Source: JAKQHY01 sp034429475 (GTDB lineage: Bacteria; Chloroflexota; Anaerolineae; B4-G1; SLSP01). Taken from it: a stretch of DNA of 24,217 bases. Below, one piece after another: positions 14,402 to 22,971 of this stretch; positions within the stretch are counted from its first letter, which is position 1, and each line of letters starts with the position of its first letter. The notes beneath the pieces are model-generated. The model did not search any database, was not told where the DNA came from, and worked only from the letters and a program-made list of their open reading frames with translations. The stretch spans positions 1 to 24,217 of the forward strand of contig DAOUGD010000207.1 of the NCBI GenBank assembly GCA_034429475.1, read 5' to 3'. Position numbers and translations under genes: made by a program.

Positions 14402-17400
14402 ATGATGGGGATGGATCAGGTTTTCGGGGGTTGGGCGGGGAGACTGTGGGGGGGCTTGCTGGTTGGCGTGTCTATGTTGGGGCTGGCGGCAGGGGTAGCG
14501 GCGGCGGCGCCTCTCCCCCCGACCGACGCCATCGTCATTGACGGCGTCTTTACCGGCGTCTTGCTGGACAGCGACGGCTCACTGTCCAACGGGGTGGGGG
14601 ACGCCATGACCATCGCGCCGGGCTTTGTCGAATTGAAGCCCTTTGACGATGTTGACCGCATTTATTACCAGGATAGTAACGGAACTGGGCATTTGGACGC
14701 CGGCGACGCGTTGTGGATTGACACTGCCAACAATGCGCGTTTTGACAGCACGGACAAGGTGGTGTTGGGGGACCCCGCGACGGCTTCAGGAATACTCGTT
14801 TCGGCCTTGAAGGGTGAAACCGCCATCGCCTACAACGACGCGGAAATCAACGACAACAACGCCTACAATGACGGGGAAGACATTTATCTCGTGGCGAGCA
14901 GCGAATTCCAGGGGGCCACGGAGCGCATCGTGTACGATCCTCACTTCCCCGGCGAGGGACGGCCGTTGGCGCACCTGTACGTGACGCGCGACGCCGACAC
15001 CGTTTTCGTCCACAATGATTTTCTGGTGGATGCCGGCCCGGTGTGGATTGACGGCGACGGCGCGACCAGTCTCGGCGGCGGCCCGCGCACGGAGGTCGGC
15101 TTCCCGGTGATTACGAACACAGTCAGCGCCACATTATCGCTGAACACCTTTGGCCGCTGGTTTAAGATGCAGGATCGCCTCTATTGGCATGCGACCGACC
15201 AGCGGTGGGAGACGTGGAATCCCTATGCCGATGCCCTATGGCATGACAACGACGGCGATGGCGTCTATAGCTACACCGTAGACAGTTTGATCTACGATGG
15301 CGCTGAATTTTCCTCTGAAGATAGCAGTCGCCTGGTGAGCAGCGATGGCCCCAACCCCCTCTACAACCTCGTCTATAACGATGCCAACCGCAATGGCTTT
15401 TGGGATGATGGCGAGGACATCAGCACGTTTGATGGCGACACGCTTTATGACTGGGCTTACTTTGGGGATCGGTGGGCCTGGTTAGTGGACGGCGACGGCG
15501 ACTTGACGTCAGCCGCCGGCGCTGAAGACGCAGACGGAGTGATGGCTAATACCTGGTTCCAGGCCAGCGATCGCCTCTTCCATTACGACGCCGATGGCGA
15601 CGCCGAATGGGATACCGGCGACGCCCTCTGGTTTGACGTTGATGGCGATGGCGTCTACCACGCCGCCCTCGACCGGATGCTGGTGATGAGCGGCACGGTC
15701 GCTGATGGCCTGGCCGGCCGACTGTTGTGGGTGCAATTTGTGGATGGTGATGGCTTCACTACCGACGTCGCCGGCGGCGAGTACCTGCCTCGCCGGGGGC
15801 AGATGCCCTTTAACCTTGAAGACAATGTCCTGTGGTACGACGCATCTGGCGCGGGTCGCCGCTTTTGGAGTGAAGGAGACGGTCTGTGGCTGGACTTAGA
15901 TTATGACGATACCTTTGATCCGTTGGAGGATTGGGCGCTAGTGCGCGGCGCTATGCCCAACGGTGCGCGGGGCGTGCGCCTCTCCCCCGGTGTCCTGCAC
16001 TTCGGCTACGACGATGGCGAAATCGCCCTTAACGGCCGTTACGACCCTGGCGAGGACATCTACGCCGCGAATACTTTCCTGGCCTATGATGACTTTGAAA
16101 TTGCTTTTAACGGACAATACGATCCCGGCGAAGACATTCACAACCGCGTCTACGTTGAACTGTGGGTTTACGCTGAGGGTAACAGCGCGACAATGCCTGC
16201 CGGGATGCCCAACCCCTCCTTCGAGCCGGAATCATACGATGAGGGATTCCGCGTTCACATCAACGGCGTCCGGGTGGACAGCACCGCCAACGACTACGAC
16301 GCCCCCTATGGTTTCCAGGCGGCGGCCGGCTGGGGACCGTCGTGTGGCGCGGCCGGCGCTGGCGTCTCGGCCGGCGGCTACAACCGGCACTACGAATACC
16401 AATTGACACTTGGGGCGCTGGGGGCGCCGGGTGGCTTTGAGACGGCAGAGAACCTCACGTGGCTGTCGCAGTGGCAGGCGTTGCGGCAACAGGAAAGCGG
16501 TGTCGTTGAGAGCTTTGCCGGCCCGTTGGTGCAGGTCCCCGCAACGGTGTGGGGCGGCCGCCAGGAAGTGCGTCTACCGGTTTCAACGACAGCGCCCATC
16601 GTGTTTCAGGAACCCCTCATGGGGCCACTGACGCTCGCGCCGGACGCGCTCGCGGTGGACACACCCTACTGTTGGAACCTCTTCGCGGCCAATCCCCTCA
16701 CGCGGCCATTGGGCGCGCTGCTGCTGACCGAGACGTTGCCGGTGAACTGGGTGGGCAGCGTGGCGGCGGTGACGTCCGAGCCGCTCACCCTGAGCGTGGA
16801 CAGCGCCAGCTTCCCGGTCATCTCCATGCCCGCCGGCTTGCCGGCGGAAAGTTGGGTCAAGGCGACGGTTTGCGCCACTGGCCCGGTTGATCCGGCGGAT
16901 GTTGAGATCGTCACCTGGGTAGATGGCGTGGTGGACGCCGACGCCGACCCCGCCACGTCGCCGACGGCGCTTCCTACCCCGCTGACGGATCGCACGGCGC
17001 GCACGCCGTTGGTGCGCGCGCCATCTCTGACCCTCGCCAAAGCCGCTACGCCCGCCGCCGTCTACGCCGACAAAAATGTAGTCTGGCGCATCGGTGTGGC
17101 GAACCCCGGCATGACGCCGCTCCATCACGCCTGGCTTCAAGACCCCACCCCCACGGGATTGCTGCCCCAAGCGGTGATCAGCCATTCTCTCGGCACCCTA
17201 TGGCCCGCTCAGGCGGTCATCGTCAACCTGGAGATGGACGTGGCGGCTGCCGTCGTCCCTGAAACGACGCTGACCAACACCTGCACGGTGTTCGGTGACT
17301 TCATCAGCTCCGAAACCGGCTGGGCACCCTATCACAGCCTTCCGGCAACGGCCACCGTACTGCTCCGCGCGCCGCGCGTCAAGATGCCCGCCGGGCCATA

Positions 17401-18475
17401 TACCGGCCTGCCAACCGCCGGTGGCCCTTCCATCACCAACTTTATGCTGCAAGCCCTGTTGTCTCGGCACACTGCCAATGCTCACAGCCGTCTCTTCATC
17501 CTGACGCAATTCTATGGCAGCGATTTGTGGGATGCTCTGGTCGGCCGTCCCCAGACCGCAGTTCTGGCGGCGACTGCGCCGAACTTGCGGCCCTATTACG
17601 CTGGCTACGATCAGGATGCGGCGGACGCCCTCTTCGCGGCGGCTGATCGCACCAGCGACGCCGTCCATCAGGCTGGAGTCGCCGGTCAGAATATCCGCGA
17701 GACGCCGCGTCAGGGGGGCGTGCCGGTCTCCCTGGGGCCGGTTGAGGCCGCTGGCCCCATCCAACAGCGGCAGGTGCTGCTCTATGCCGGCATCCCAGAT
17801 GCAGAGGGCGCGTGGGAGAGCGCGATCCGCGATGCGATTCGTACCAACTTCAACGGCGCGTTGAACACGACGGTTACGGCGATGGGTGGCGACGGTGTTG
17901 GCGGCTGGGATCGTCCGGGGACGTTGGCGGGGCTGTGGACGGCTCTGGAGGCTGGTCAGTTCAACGCCAACGTGCAGCTCGTCTTGTTCGTCACCGGGCC
18001 GGGGGATCAGCACGCGCTTGCGCGCGATGTGGAAATTCCGGCTAAAGCCACCGCCATGCTTGCCGTACCGTTGCCGGCGGCGCTGGTGGTGCCGATGCGC
18101 CAGGCGGCGCACAATGAACCGGGAACCGGCGTCACCCTGTACAGCCCCGGCGCTACCATCCCTGCGTCCGGTGAAGTGGCCCTGTACCTGCCGGATGTGA
18201 CGACCGTGTACACCAATTTTGTCGCCTACCCTGTGGACTTGAACGGCGATGCCAACCTGGACGCGCTGGGCGAGGGGATGTATCTGGTCTTCGCCATACC
18301 CGAAGCTGATCTGCTGCGTACCGTCGGTAACACGGGAGGAACGCTGTATCTGGCGGTGGAAAACCGCTTGCTGGATACCGTCTATTTTGGCTACGTGTCC
18401 GTTGACAGTGGGCCGCTTTACAAATGGCTCCCTTACAGTCTCTATATGCCTTTGACTTTGCGGGATTTTGACTGA
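14402..18475 (+). CDS. Giant secreted repeat protein with acidic, probably calcium-binding repeats
   Basis: 1357 residues, no named family recognised as a whole. A signal peptide is clear: basic/aromatic start, hydrophobic stretch about 17-36, likely cleavage after AAAA before PLPP. Residues about 46-580 hold some four diverged ~110-residue units (from about 46, 214, 360 and 443). Each has a DxDG loop, a GDALW-like block with D-rich loops (LDAGDALW 98-105, DTGDALW 404-410) and, in units 1, 2 and 4, a YDPGEDIY-like block (157-162, 336-340, 548-553; an extra copy at 573-579). These recall dockerin/EF-hand calcium loops. Residues about 872-988 resemble a DUF11-type surface repeat. The C-terminal third is of uncertain fold. 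The tail WLPYSLYMPLTLRDFD resembles ends seen in Chloroflexota exoproteins. AAAGGAG (14392-14398) supports ATG 14402 or 14405. Likely extracellular or surface-attached; function unknown. Confidence 0.85.
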   Translation: MMGMDQVFGGWAGRLWGGLLVGVSMLGLAAGVAAAAPLPPTDAIVIDGVFTGVLLDSDGSLSNGVGDAMTIAPGFVELKPFDDVDRIYYQDSNGTGHLDAGDALWIDTANNARFDSTDKVVLGDPATASGILVSALKGETAIAYNDAEINDNNAYNDGEDIYLVASSEFQGATERIVYDPHFPGEGRPLAHLYVTRDADTVFVHNDFLVDAGPVWIDGDGATSLGGGPRTEVGFPVITNTVSATLSLNTFGRWFKMQDRLYWHATDQRWETWNPYADALWHDNDGDGVYSYTVDSLIYDGAEFSSEDSSRLVSSDGPNPLYNLVYNDANRNGFWDDGEDISTFDGDTLYDWAYFGDRWAWLVDGDGDLTSAAGAEDADGVMANTWFQASDRLFHYDADGDAEWDTGDALWFDVDGDGVYHAALDRMLVMSGTVADGLAGRLLWVQFVDGDGFTTDVAGGEYLPRRGQMPFNLEDNVLWYDASGAGRRFWSEGDGLWLDLDYDDTFDPLEDWALVRGAMPNGARGVRLSPGVLHFGYDDGEIALNGRYDPGEDIYAANTFLAYDDFEIAFNGQYDPGEDIHNRVYVELWVYAEGNSATMPAGMPNPSFEPESYDEGFRVHINGVRVDSTANDYDAPYGFQAAAGWGPSCGAAGAGVSAGGYNRHYEYQLTLGALGAPGGFETAENLTWLSQWQALRQQESGVVESFAGPLVQVPATVWGGRQEVRLPVSTTAPIVFQEPLMGPLTLAPDALAVDTPYCWNLFAANPLTRPLGALLLTETLPVNWVGSVAAVTSEPLTLSVDSASFPVISMPAGLPAESWVKATVCATGPVDPADVEIVTWVDGVVDADADPATSPTALPTPLTDRTARTPLVRAPSLTLAKAATPAAVYADKNVVWRIGVANPGMTPLHHAWLQDPTPTGLLPQAVISHSLGTLWPAQAVIVNLEMDVAAAVVPETTLTNTCTVFGDFISSETGWAPYHSLPATATVLLRAPRVKMPAGPYTGLPTAGGPSITNFMLQALLSRHTANAHSRLFILTQFYGSDLWDALVGRPQTAVLAATAPNLRPYYAGYDQDAADALFAAADRTSDAVHQAGVAGQNIRETPRQGGVPVSLGPVEAAGPIQQRQVLLYAGIPDAEGAWESAIRDAIRTNFNGALNTTVTAMGGDGVGGWDRPGTLAGLWTALEAGQFNANVQLVLFVTGPGDQHALARDVEIPAKATAMLAVPLPAALVVPMRQAAHNEPGTGVTLYSPGATIPASGEVALYLPDVTTVYTNFVAYPVDLNGDANLDALGEGMYLVFAIPEADLLRTVGNTGGTLYLAVENRLLDTVYFGYVSVDSGPLYKWLPYSLYMPLTLRDFD
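15707..15719. other. SfiI-type site GGCCN5GGCC
   Basis: GGCC (15707-15710), five bases, GGCC (15716-15719), inside the giant secreted protein gene. It is the second such site found by eye in the window. Confidence 0.9.
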
Positions 18476-18504
18476 CACCCTAAAAACTTATCCTTGGAGA
18501 GACG

Positions 18505-19272
18505 ATGGAACCTAAAGATTTCCCTATTTTGGAATACGATGCTACGGTTGAAGCGCTCATTGAGCCGAGTAGGCTCATCCCCCCGGCGGATGTCCCGGAA
18601 GCCTGCGTCATCTGCTTTTTCCAGGACGTAATCGCTGGCCTGGTGGAGGCCGGCCGCGCGAAAGAGATCGCCCGCTCCACGTCTGAGATGGGTGTACATC
18701 TCTTATATGAACTGGATGTGGACGGTCGCCGGCTGGCGTTGTTCCATCCTGGCGTCGGCGCGCCCTTGGCGGCGGCGCTGTTGGAGGAACACTTCGCGCG
18801 CGGGTGCCGCAAATTCATCGCCTGCGGCGGCGCGGGAGTGTTGAACAAGGACATCGCCGTGGGCCACGTCGTTGTTCCCATTTCCGCCGTGCGCGACGAG
18901 GGCGTGTCCTACCACTACCTGCCGCCCGCCCGCGAAGTCCACGCCCTGCCGGAGGCCGTCGCCGCCATCGAGCGGACGTTGGAACGCCATCAGATTCCTT
19001 ACGTGATCGGCAAAACGTGGACGACGGACGCCTTTTACCGTGAGACGCCAGACAAGGTGCAGTTGCGCCGCGACGAGGGCTGCCTGACGGTGGAAATGGA
19101 AGCGGCGGCCTTCTTTGCCGTCGCGCGTTTCCGGGGCGCGGTGTTCGGCCAGCTTCTCTACGGCGGCGACGACCTCAGCGGCGCCGAGTGGGATGGGCGC
19201 GATTGGGAGAAACGCGCGTCTGTGCGCGAGAAGCTGTTCTGGCTGGCGGCGGAAGCCAGCTTGAGTCTGTAG
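18505..19272 (+). CDS. Nucleoside phosphorylase (PNP/UDP phosphorylase superfamily)
   Basis: A 255-residue cytosolic enzyme expected to split a nucleoside with phosphate into base and ribose-1-phosphate. Seen: FHPGVGAPLAAALLEE (phosphate-site loop and helix), FIACGGAGVLN, the central RDEGVSYHYLPP, WTTDAFYRE, and the purine/ribose-site signature TVEMEAAAFFAVA with its conserved M-E. Together these fit the uridine-phosphorylase-like branch, but the base specificity is not clear. The Shine-Dalgarno GGAGAG lies just before the ATG. It starts 29 bases after the secreted protein gene and ends where the Shine-Dalgarno of the LOG gene begins, so with LOG it makes a plausible salvage pair: one enzyme releases bases from nucleosides, the other from nucleoside monophosphates. 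Confidence 0.87.
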   Translation: MEPKDFPILEYDATVEALIEPSRLIPPADVPEACVICFFQDVIAGLVEAGRAKEIARSTSEMGVHLLYELDVDGRRLALFHPGVGAPLAAALLEEHFARGCRKFIACGGAGVLNKDIAVGHVVVPISAVRDEGVSYHYLPPAREVHALPEAVAAIERTLERHQIPYVIGKTWTTDAFYRETPDKVQLRRDEGCLTVEMEAAAFFAVARFRGAVFGQLLYGGDDLSGAEWDGRDWEKRASVREKLFWLAAEASLSL

Positions 19273-19281
19273 GGGATGCCA

Positions 19282-19869
19282 ATGAAGTCAATCTGCGTGT
19301 ACTGTTCATCCAGCGATGCGGTGGACACGGCCTACTTCGAGGTTGCCCGTGAGCTGGGCGCATTTATCGCGGCTTGCGGCTGCGCATTGGTGTATGGGGG
19401 CGCGCGCCGGGGGTTGATGGGGACGCTTGCGCGGGCGGTTCAGGGTGGGGGCGGGCGGGTCGTCGGCGTCATCCCGGCAGCGTTGCGCGATTGCGGCATT
19501 GCGTATGACGCGGCGGACGAACTTATCGTCACCAGCGATTTGCGGGAGCGAAAGGCCATCATGGAAGCGCGTGCGGATGCTTTTATCGCGCTGCCCGGCG
19601 GCTTTGGCACGCTCGAAGAGTTGCTGGAAGTTCTCACGCTGCGGCAACTCCAAACGCACACCAAGCCCATCGTGCTGCTCAACGTTCAGGGCTTCTACGA
19701 TCCCCTGATGGCCGTGTTTGAGCACTTCTACCGCGCGCGTTTTGCCAAACCCGTCCGCGACCTCTACCACCTCGCGCCGGACGTGGCAGGCGTATTTGCC
19801 TACCTGGATGCTTACGTTCCCGTCGCTGCGCCTGGCAAATGGTTCACCTCAGGAGAACGCAATTCGTAA
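19282..19869 (+). CDS. LOG-family nucleoside monophosphate phosphoribohydrolase
   Basis: A 195-residue Rossmann-fold protein of the LOG (lysine decarboxylase-like) family, which cleaves nucleoside 5'-monophosphates, including cytokinin ribotides, to base and ribose-5-phosphate. Seen: MKSICVYCSSSD start, YGGARRGLMG (variant of GGGxxGLMG), the R-x-x-x-M block ERKAIMEARADAF, and the catalytic PGGFGTLEE. ATG 19282 is preferred to ATG 19276 because AGGGG (19271-19275) lies 6 bases before the former and touches the latter; it overlaps the upstream stop codon, so translation is probably coupled. The last codons (ERNS and the TAA at 19867-19869) are read from the AATTCGT repeat, so the present C-terminus comes from that insertion. 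Bacterial LOG proteins often act in purine or cytokinin-like metabolism; the substrate here is unproven. Confidence 0.9.
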   Translation: MKSICVYCSSSDAVDTAYFEVARELGAFIAACGCALVYGGARRGLMGTLARAVQGGGGRVVGVIPAALRDCGIAYDAADELIVTSDLRERKAIMEARADAFIALPGGFGTLEELLEVLTLRQLQTHTKPIVLLNVQGFYDPLMAVFEHFYRARFAKPVRDLYHLAPDVAGVFAYLDAYVPVAAPGKWFTSGERNS

Positions 19870-19904
19870 TTCGCAATTCGTAATTCGTAATTCGCAATTC
19901 GCAC
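19858..19904. repeat. Tandem AATTCGT/AATTCGC repeat between LOG and MmeI-like genes
   Basis: Six to seven 7-bp units alternating AATTCGT and AATTCGC. The first units encode the last residues and stop codon of the LOG gene. The tract ends 5 bases before the GGAGG Shine-Dalgarno of the next gene. Same unit as the tract at 59-177. Confidence 0.9.
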
Positions 19905-19921
19905 TTCCCGGAGGAACAGCA

Positions 19922-22693
19922 TTGACCCTCACCCCCCAAGCCTTCGTCAACAAATGGCAGGCCATTGACCTGAAAGAGCGTTCGGCCGCGCAGGAACACT
20001 TCATTGATCTGTGCGCGCTGCTGGGGCACCCCACCCCGGCGGAAGCGGATCCGACCGGCGCGCGCTTCACCTTTGAAGCCGGCGCCGCGAAGCACAGCGG
20101 CGGGCAAGGCTGGGCCGACGTGTGGAAGAAAGGCTATTTCGCCTGGGAATACAAGGGCAAACACGCCGACCTGGACAAAGCCTACGACCAATTGCTGCAA
20201 TACCGGGAAGCCCTGCAAAACCCGCCCCTGTTGATCGTCTCCGACCTGCAAAGCATCGTCATCCACACCAACTTCACCAACACGGTCAAACAGGTCATCC
20301 CCCTCACGCTGCACGATTTGCTTGACCCGGCAAAACTGGCGCTTCTCCGCCACGCCTTTTTCAATCCTGACGCCTTAAAAGCACCCCAGACGCCGGAACA
20401 AGTCACGCGCGACGCGGCGGCGGAATTCGCCCGGCTGGCCGATCAACTGCGCAAGTACGGCGAAGCACCCCAGGCCATTGCCCACTTCTTGATCCGCCTG
20501 CTGTTTTGCCTGTTCGCCGAGGATAGCGGCCTCTTGCCCAAGGCCCTGTTCTCCGACCTGGTCGCGCACACCCAGGGGAAGTCGGCGGCTTTCAAGCAGC
20601 AGCTCCAACAGTTGTTCGATGCGATGCGCACCGGCGGCTGGTTTGGCACGGTGGAAATCAAGCACTTCAATGGGCGGCTGTTCGATGACGTCCACGCCCT
20701 GGAACTGGACAGCGCCGGGATGCGCACGCTGGCCCAGGTGAGCCGCCTGGATTGGTCCAGCGTCGAACCGTCCATTTTCGGCACGCTGTTTGAGCGCAGC
20801 CTCGATCCCGGCAAACGTTCCCAGTTGGGCGCGCACTACACCAGCAAAGAGGACATCCTGCTGCTGGTGGAGCCGGTCTTGATGGCCCCCCTGCGGCGGC
20901 GCTGGACGGAGGTGCAGGCGCAGGCAGTGAGTTTGGCGCACCAACGGGACGCCGCCGAAGCCCCGCGCACCCGCAACGCCCGGCAGCGAGAGCTGGCCGA
21001 CTTGTTGACCGGCTTTGCCCGCGAGATTGCCGCCCTCCAGGTGTTGGACCCGGCCTGCGGCAGCGGCAACTTCCTCTACGTGGCCTTGCATCTGCTGCTC
21101 GACCTGGAAAAAGAAGTCATCACCCTGGCCGGGCGGCTGGGTGTGGGGCAATTCTTCCCTAGCGTGACGCCGGAGCAACTGCACGGCATCGAAATCAACC
21201 CCTACGCTCACGAACTGGCGCAGGTGACGATCTGGATCGGGTACATCCAATGGCTGCGCGAAAACGGCTTCGGCTTCCCCGCCGAGCCGATTTTGAAGCC
21301 CCTGGACAACATCCGGCGGATGGACGCGATTCTGGCCTACGACGCGGACGACAAGCCCATCGAACCGGAATGGCCGGAAGCGGATGTGATTGTGGGCAAT
21401 CCGCCGTTTTTGGGTGGGAACAAGATACGCAAGGAATTGGGCGACGCTTATGTAGAGGCGTTGTTTGCGCTCTACGCCGGGCGCGTGCCGGCCTTTGCCG
21501 ATCTGGTGTGCTATTGGTTTGAGAAAGCGCGGGCCTTGTTGGAAAGCGGAAAGGTCAAACGAGCGGGGTTACTGGCGACGCAGGCGATTCGCGGCGGGGC
21601 GAACCGCAAAGTCTTGGAACGCATCAAAGAGACCGGCGACATCTTTTGGGCGCAGTCCGACCGGGAGTGGATACTGGATGGGGCAGCGGTGCGGATTGCG
21701 ATGGTAGGATTTGACAAAGGAGAAGAGACGACGCGGGACATAGATGGCAAGTCGGTAAAAATCATCAATCCAGATTTGACGGCGCACATTGATTTAACCA
21801 CAGCGCAAATCTTGGAGGAAAATAAAGGGTTAGGGTTTCGCGGCAATCAAAAAGGGGGCCCATTTGATATATCCAACGAATTAGCACAAAGGATGTTAAG
21901 TGCTCCAAACCCTCATGGCAAATCCAATGCAGATGTTGTTAAGCCCTGGGCTAATGGGCTAGACATTACCCATCGCTCAAGAGATGCTTGGATTATTGAT
22001 TTCGGCATGGATATGCCTATGGAAGAAGCTGCATTATACGAAATGCCTTTTGAGTATATTAAAGCTACAGTTTACCCAAAGCATAATAACAGTCGAAGAA
22101 GTATTTATGAAAAACAATGGTGGATACATACCAGAGTTAGACCAGGTATGCGTGCCGCAATTTCATCATTGGGAAGATACATTGTGACTCCGCACGTTTC
22201 AAAATATCGGTTGTGGACTTGGCTAAAGCATCCTACTGTACCAGATCACCAACTCATTGTAGTTGCGCGTGAGGATGACTACTTCTTTGGTGTACTCCAT
22301 TCCAAAGTGCATGAGTTATGGGCATTACGACAAGGCACGGCTCTGGAAGACCGCCCGCGTTACACCCCCACCACCACCTTCGAGACCTTCCCCTTCCCCT
22401 GGCCGCCCGGCCAAGAACCGCCCGATGATCCCCGCGTCGCCGCCATTGCCCAGGCCGCCCGCGAACTGGTCGAGAAGCGCGACCGCTGGCTCAATCCGGG
22501 CGACCTCCCGGCGGCAGATTTGAAGAAGCGTACCCTGACCGCCCTCTACAACCAGCGTCCCACCTGGTTAGCCCTGGCCCACGCCAAGCTGGACAACGCC
22601 GTCTTCGACGCCTACGGCTGGCCTCCCGACCTGAGCGACGATGCAATATTGGAACGGTTGCTGGCGCTGAATTTGGAAAGGGCGAGCCAATAG
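19922..22693 (+). CDS. MmeI-like Type IIL restriction-modification enzyme (nuclease-methyltransferase fusion)
   Basis: 923 residues, close to the 919 of MmeI. One chain should both methylate one strand of an asymmetric site and cut at a fixed distance. N-terminal nuclease: D66-x9-E76-x-K78 (GWADVWKKGYFAWEYKGK), as in MmeI. A helical spacer follows (LLFCLFAEDSG; FGTLFERSLDPGKRSQLGAHYTS). Methyltransferase, gamma type: motif I DPACGSGN (376-383), motif IV NPPF (493-496), the latter usual for N6-adenine. Target-recognition domain about 600-800, then the Y-T-P-T-T-T-F-E-T-F-P-F block and a C-terminal helical part. No ATG fits; GGAGG (19910-19914) lies 7 bases before TTG 19922, taken as start. The recognition domain is coded by AT-rich DNA (about 43% GC against 60-70% in the rest). 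The recognition sequence cannot be read from the protein. Confidence 0.93.
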   Translation: MTLTPQAFVNKWQAIDLKERSAAQEHFIDLCALLGHPTPAEADPTGARFTFEAGAAKHSGGQGWADVWKKGYFAWEYKGKHADLDKAYDQLLQYREALQNPPLLIVSDLQSIVIHTNFTNTVKQVIPLTLHDLLDPAKLALLRHAFFNPDALKAPQTPEQVTRDAAAEFARLADQLRKYGEAPQAIAHFLIRLLFCLFAEDSGLLPKALFSDLVAHTQGKSAAFKQQLQQLFDAMRTGGWFGTVEIKHFNGRLFDDVHALELDSAGMRTLAQVSRLDWSSVEPSIFGTLFERSLDPGKRSQLGAHYTSKEDILLLVEPVLMAPLRRRWTEVQAQAVSLAHQRDAAEAPRTRNARQRELADLLTGFAREIAALQVLDPACGSGNFLYVALHLLLDLEKEVITLAGRLGVGQFFPSVTPEQLHGIEINPYAHELAQVTIWIGYIQWLRENGFGFPAEPILKPLDNIRRMDAILAYDADDKPIEPEWPEADVIVGNPPFLGGNKIRKELGDAYVEALFALYAGRVPAFADLVCYWFEKARALLESGKVKRAGLLATQAIRGGANRKVLERIKETGDIFWAQSDREWILDGAAVRIAMVGFDKGEETTRDIDGKSVKIINPDLTAHIDLTTAQILEENKGLGFRGNQKGGPFDISNELAQRMLSAPNPHGKSNADVVKPWANGLDITHRSRDAWIIDFGMDMPMEEAALYEMPFEYIKATVYPKHNNSRRSIYEKQWWIHTRVRPGMRAAISSLGRYIVTPHVSKYRLWTWLKHPTVPDHQLIVVAREDDYFFGVLHSKVHELWALRQGTALEDRPRYTPTTTFETFPFPWPPGQEPPDDPRVAAIAQAARELVEKRDRWLNPGDLPAADLKKRTLTALYNQRPTWLALAHAKLDNAVFDAYGWPPDLSDDAILERLLALNLERASQ

Positions 22694-22698
22694 TGGGG

Positions 22699-22704
22699 TA
22701 TAAT
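22699..22704 (+). promoter_or_regulatory. Possible -10 box of the toxin-antitoxin pair
   Basis: A perfect TATAAT just after the MmeI-like stop codon, 43 bases before the antitoxin ATG. No matching -35 at normal spacing, so support is partial. Confidence 0.35.
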
Positions 22705-22746
22705 GAAGGTGTGGGTTGATTCAGAAAGCAGTGACAGGGGTGAGAT

Positions 22747-22971
22747 ATGACGACATTAACGACGGTACAAGTGACGGAACTGGGAGTGTTTGTGCCCCGC
22801 CAACTCTTCCGCAATTTGGGGGAGGTGGAGGTGGTACAGCACCGGGATTATGTGCTGATTAAGCCCAAAGATATGACGGCGCGGTTCAAGGGATTTGTGC
22901 AGCCACAGGTGACGGTGGAGGCGCTGCACGAGGATTACGAGGAATCGCTGCTGGAGGGAACGGGGTTATGA
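22747..22971 (+). CDS. VapB-type antitoxin
   Basis: A 74-residue protein placed directly before a PIN-domain toxin and overlapping it by four bases (ATGA, 22968-22971), the usual arrangement of a type II toxin-antitoxin pair. The N-terminal half (VTELGVFVPRQLFRNLGEVEVVQHRDYVLIKP) has the strand pattern of an AbrB/SpoVT-like DNA-binding fold; the acidic C-terminal end (EALHEDYEESLLE) would be the toxin-binding part. The Shine-Dalgarno GGGGTGAG supports the start. Antitoxins of this type normally bind their own promoter and repress the pair. Assignment rests mainly on context, as the sequence alone is short. Confidence 0.75.
   Translation: MTTLTTVQVTELGVFVPRQLFRNLGEVEVVQHRDYVLIKPKDMTARFKGFVQPQVTVEALHEDYEESLLEGTGL

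Noticed and set aside
17198..18478. Minus-strand 426-codon frame
   Set aside because: Shadow of the secreted protein gene; low-complexity R/Q-rich composition and no start signal.
19718..19921. ATG start at 19718 for the MmeI-like protein
   Set aside because: It overlaps the LOG gene by 150 bases in another frame and reads through the repeat; MmeI homology begins after TTG 19922.
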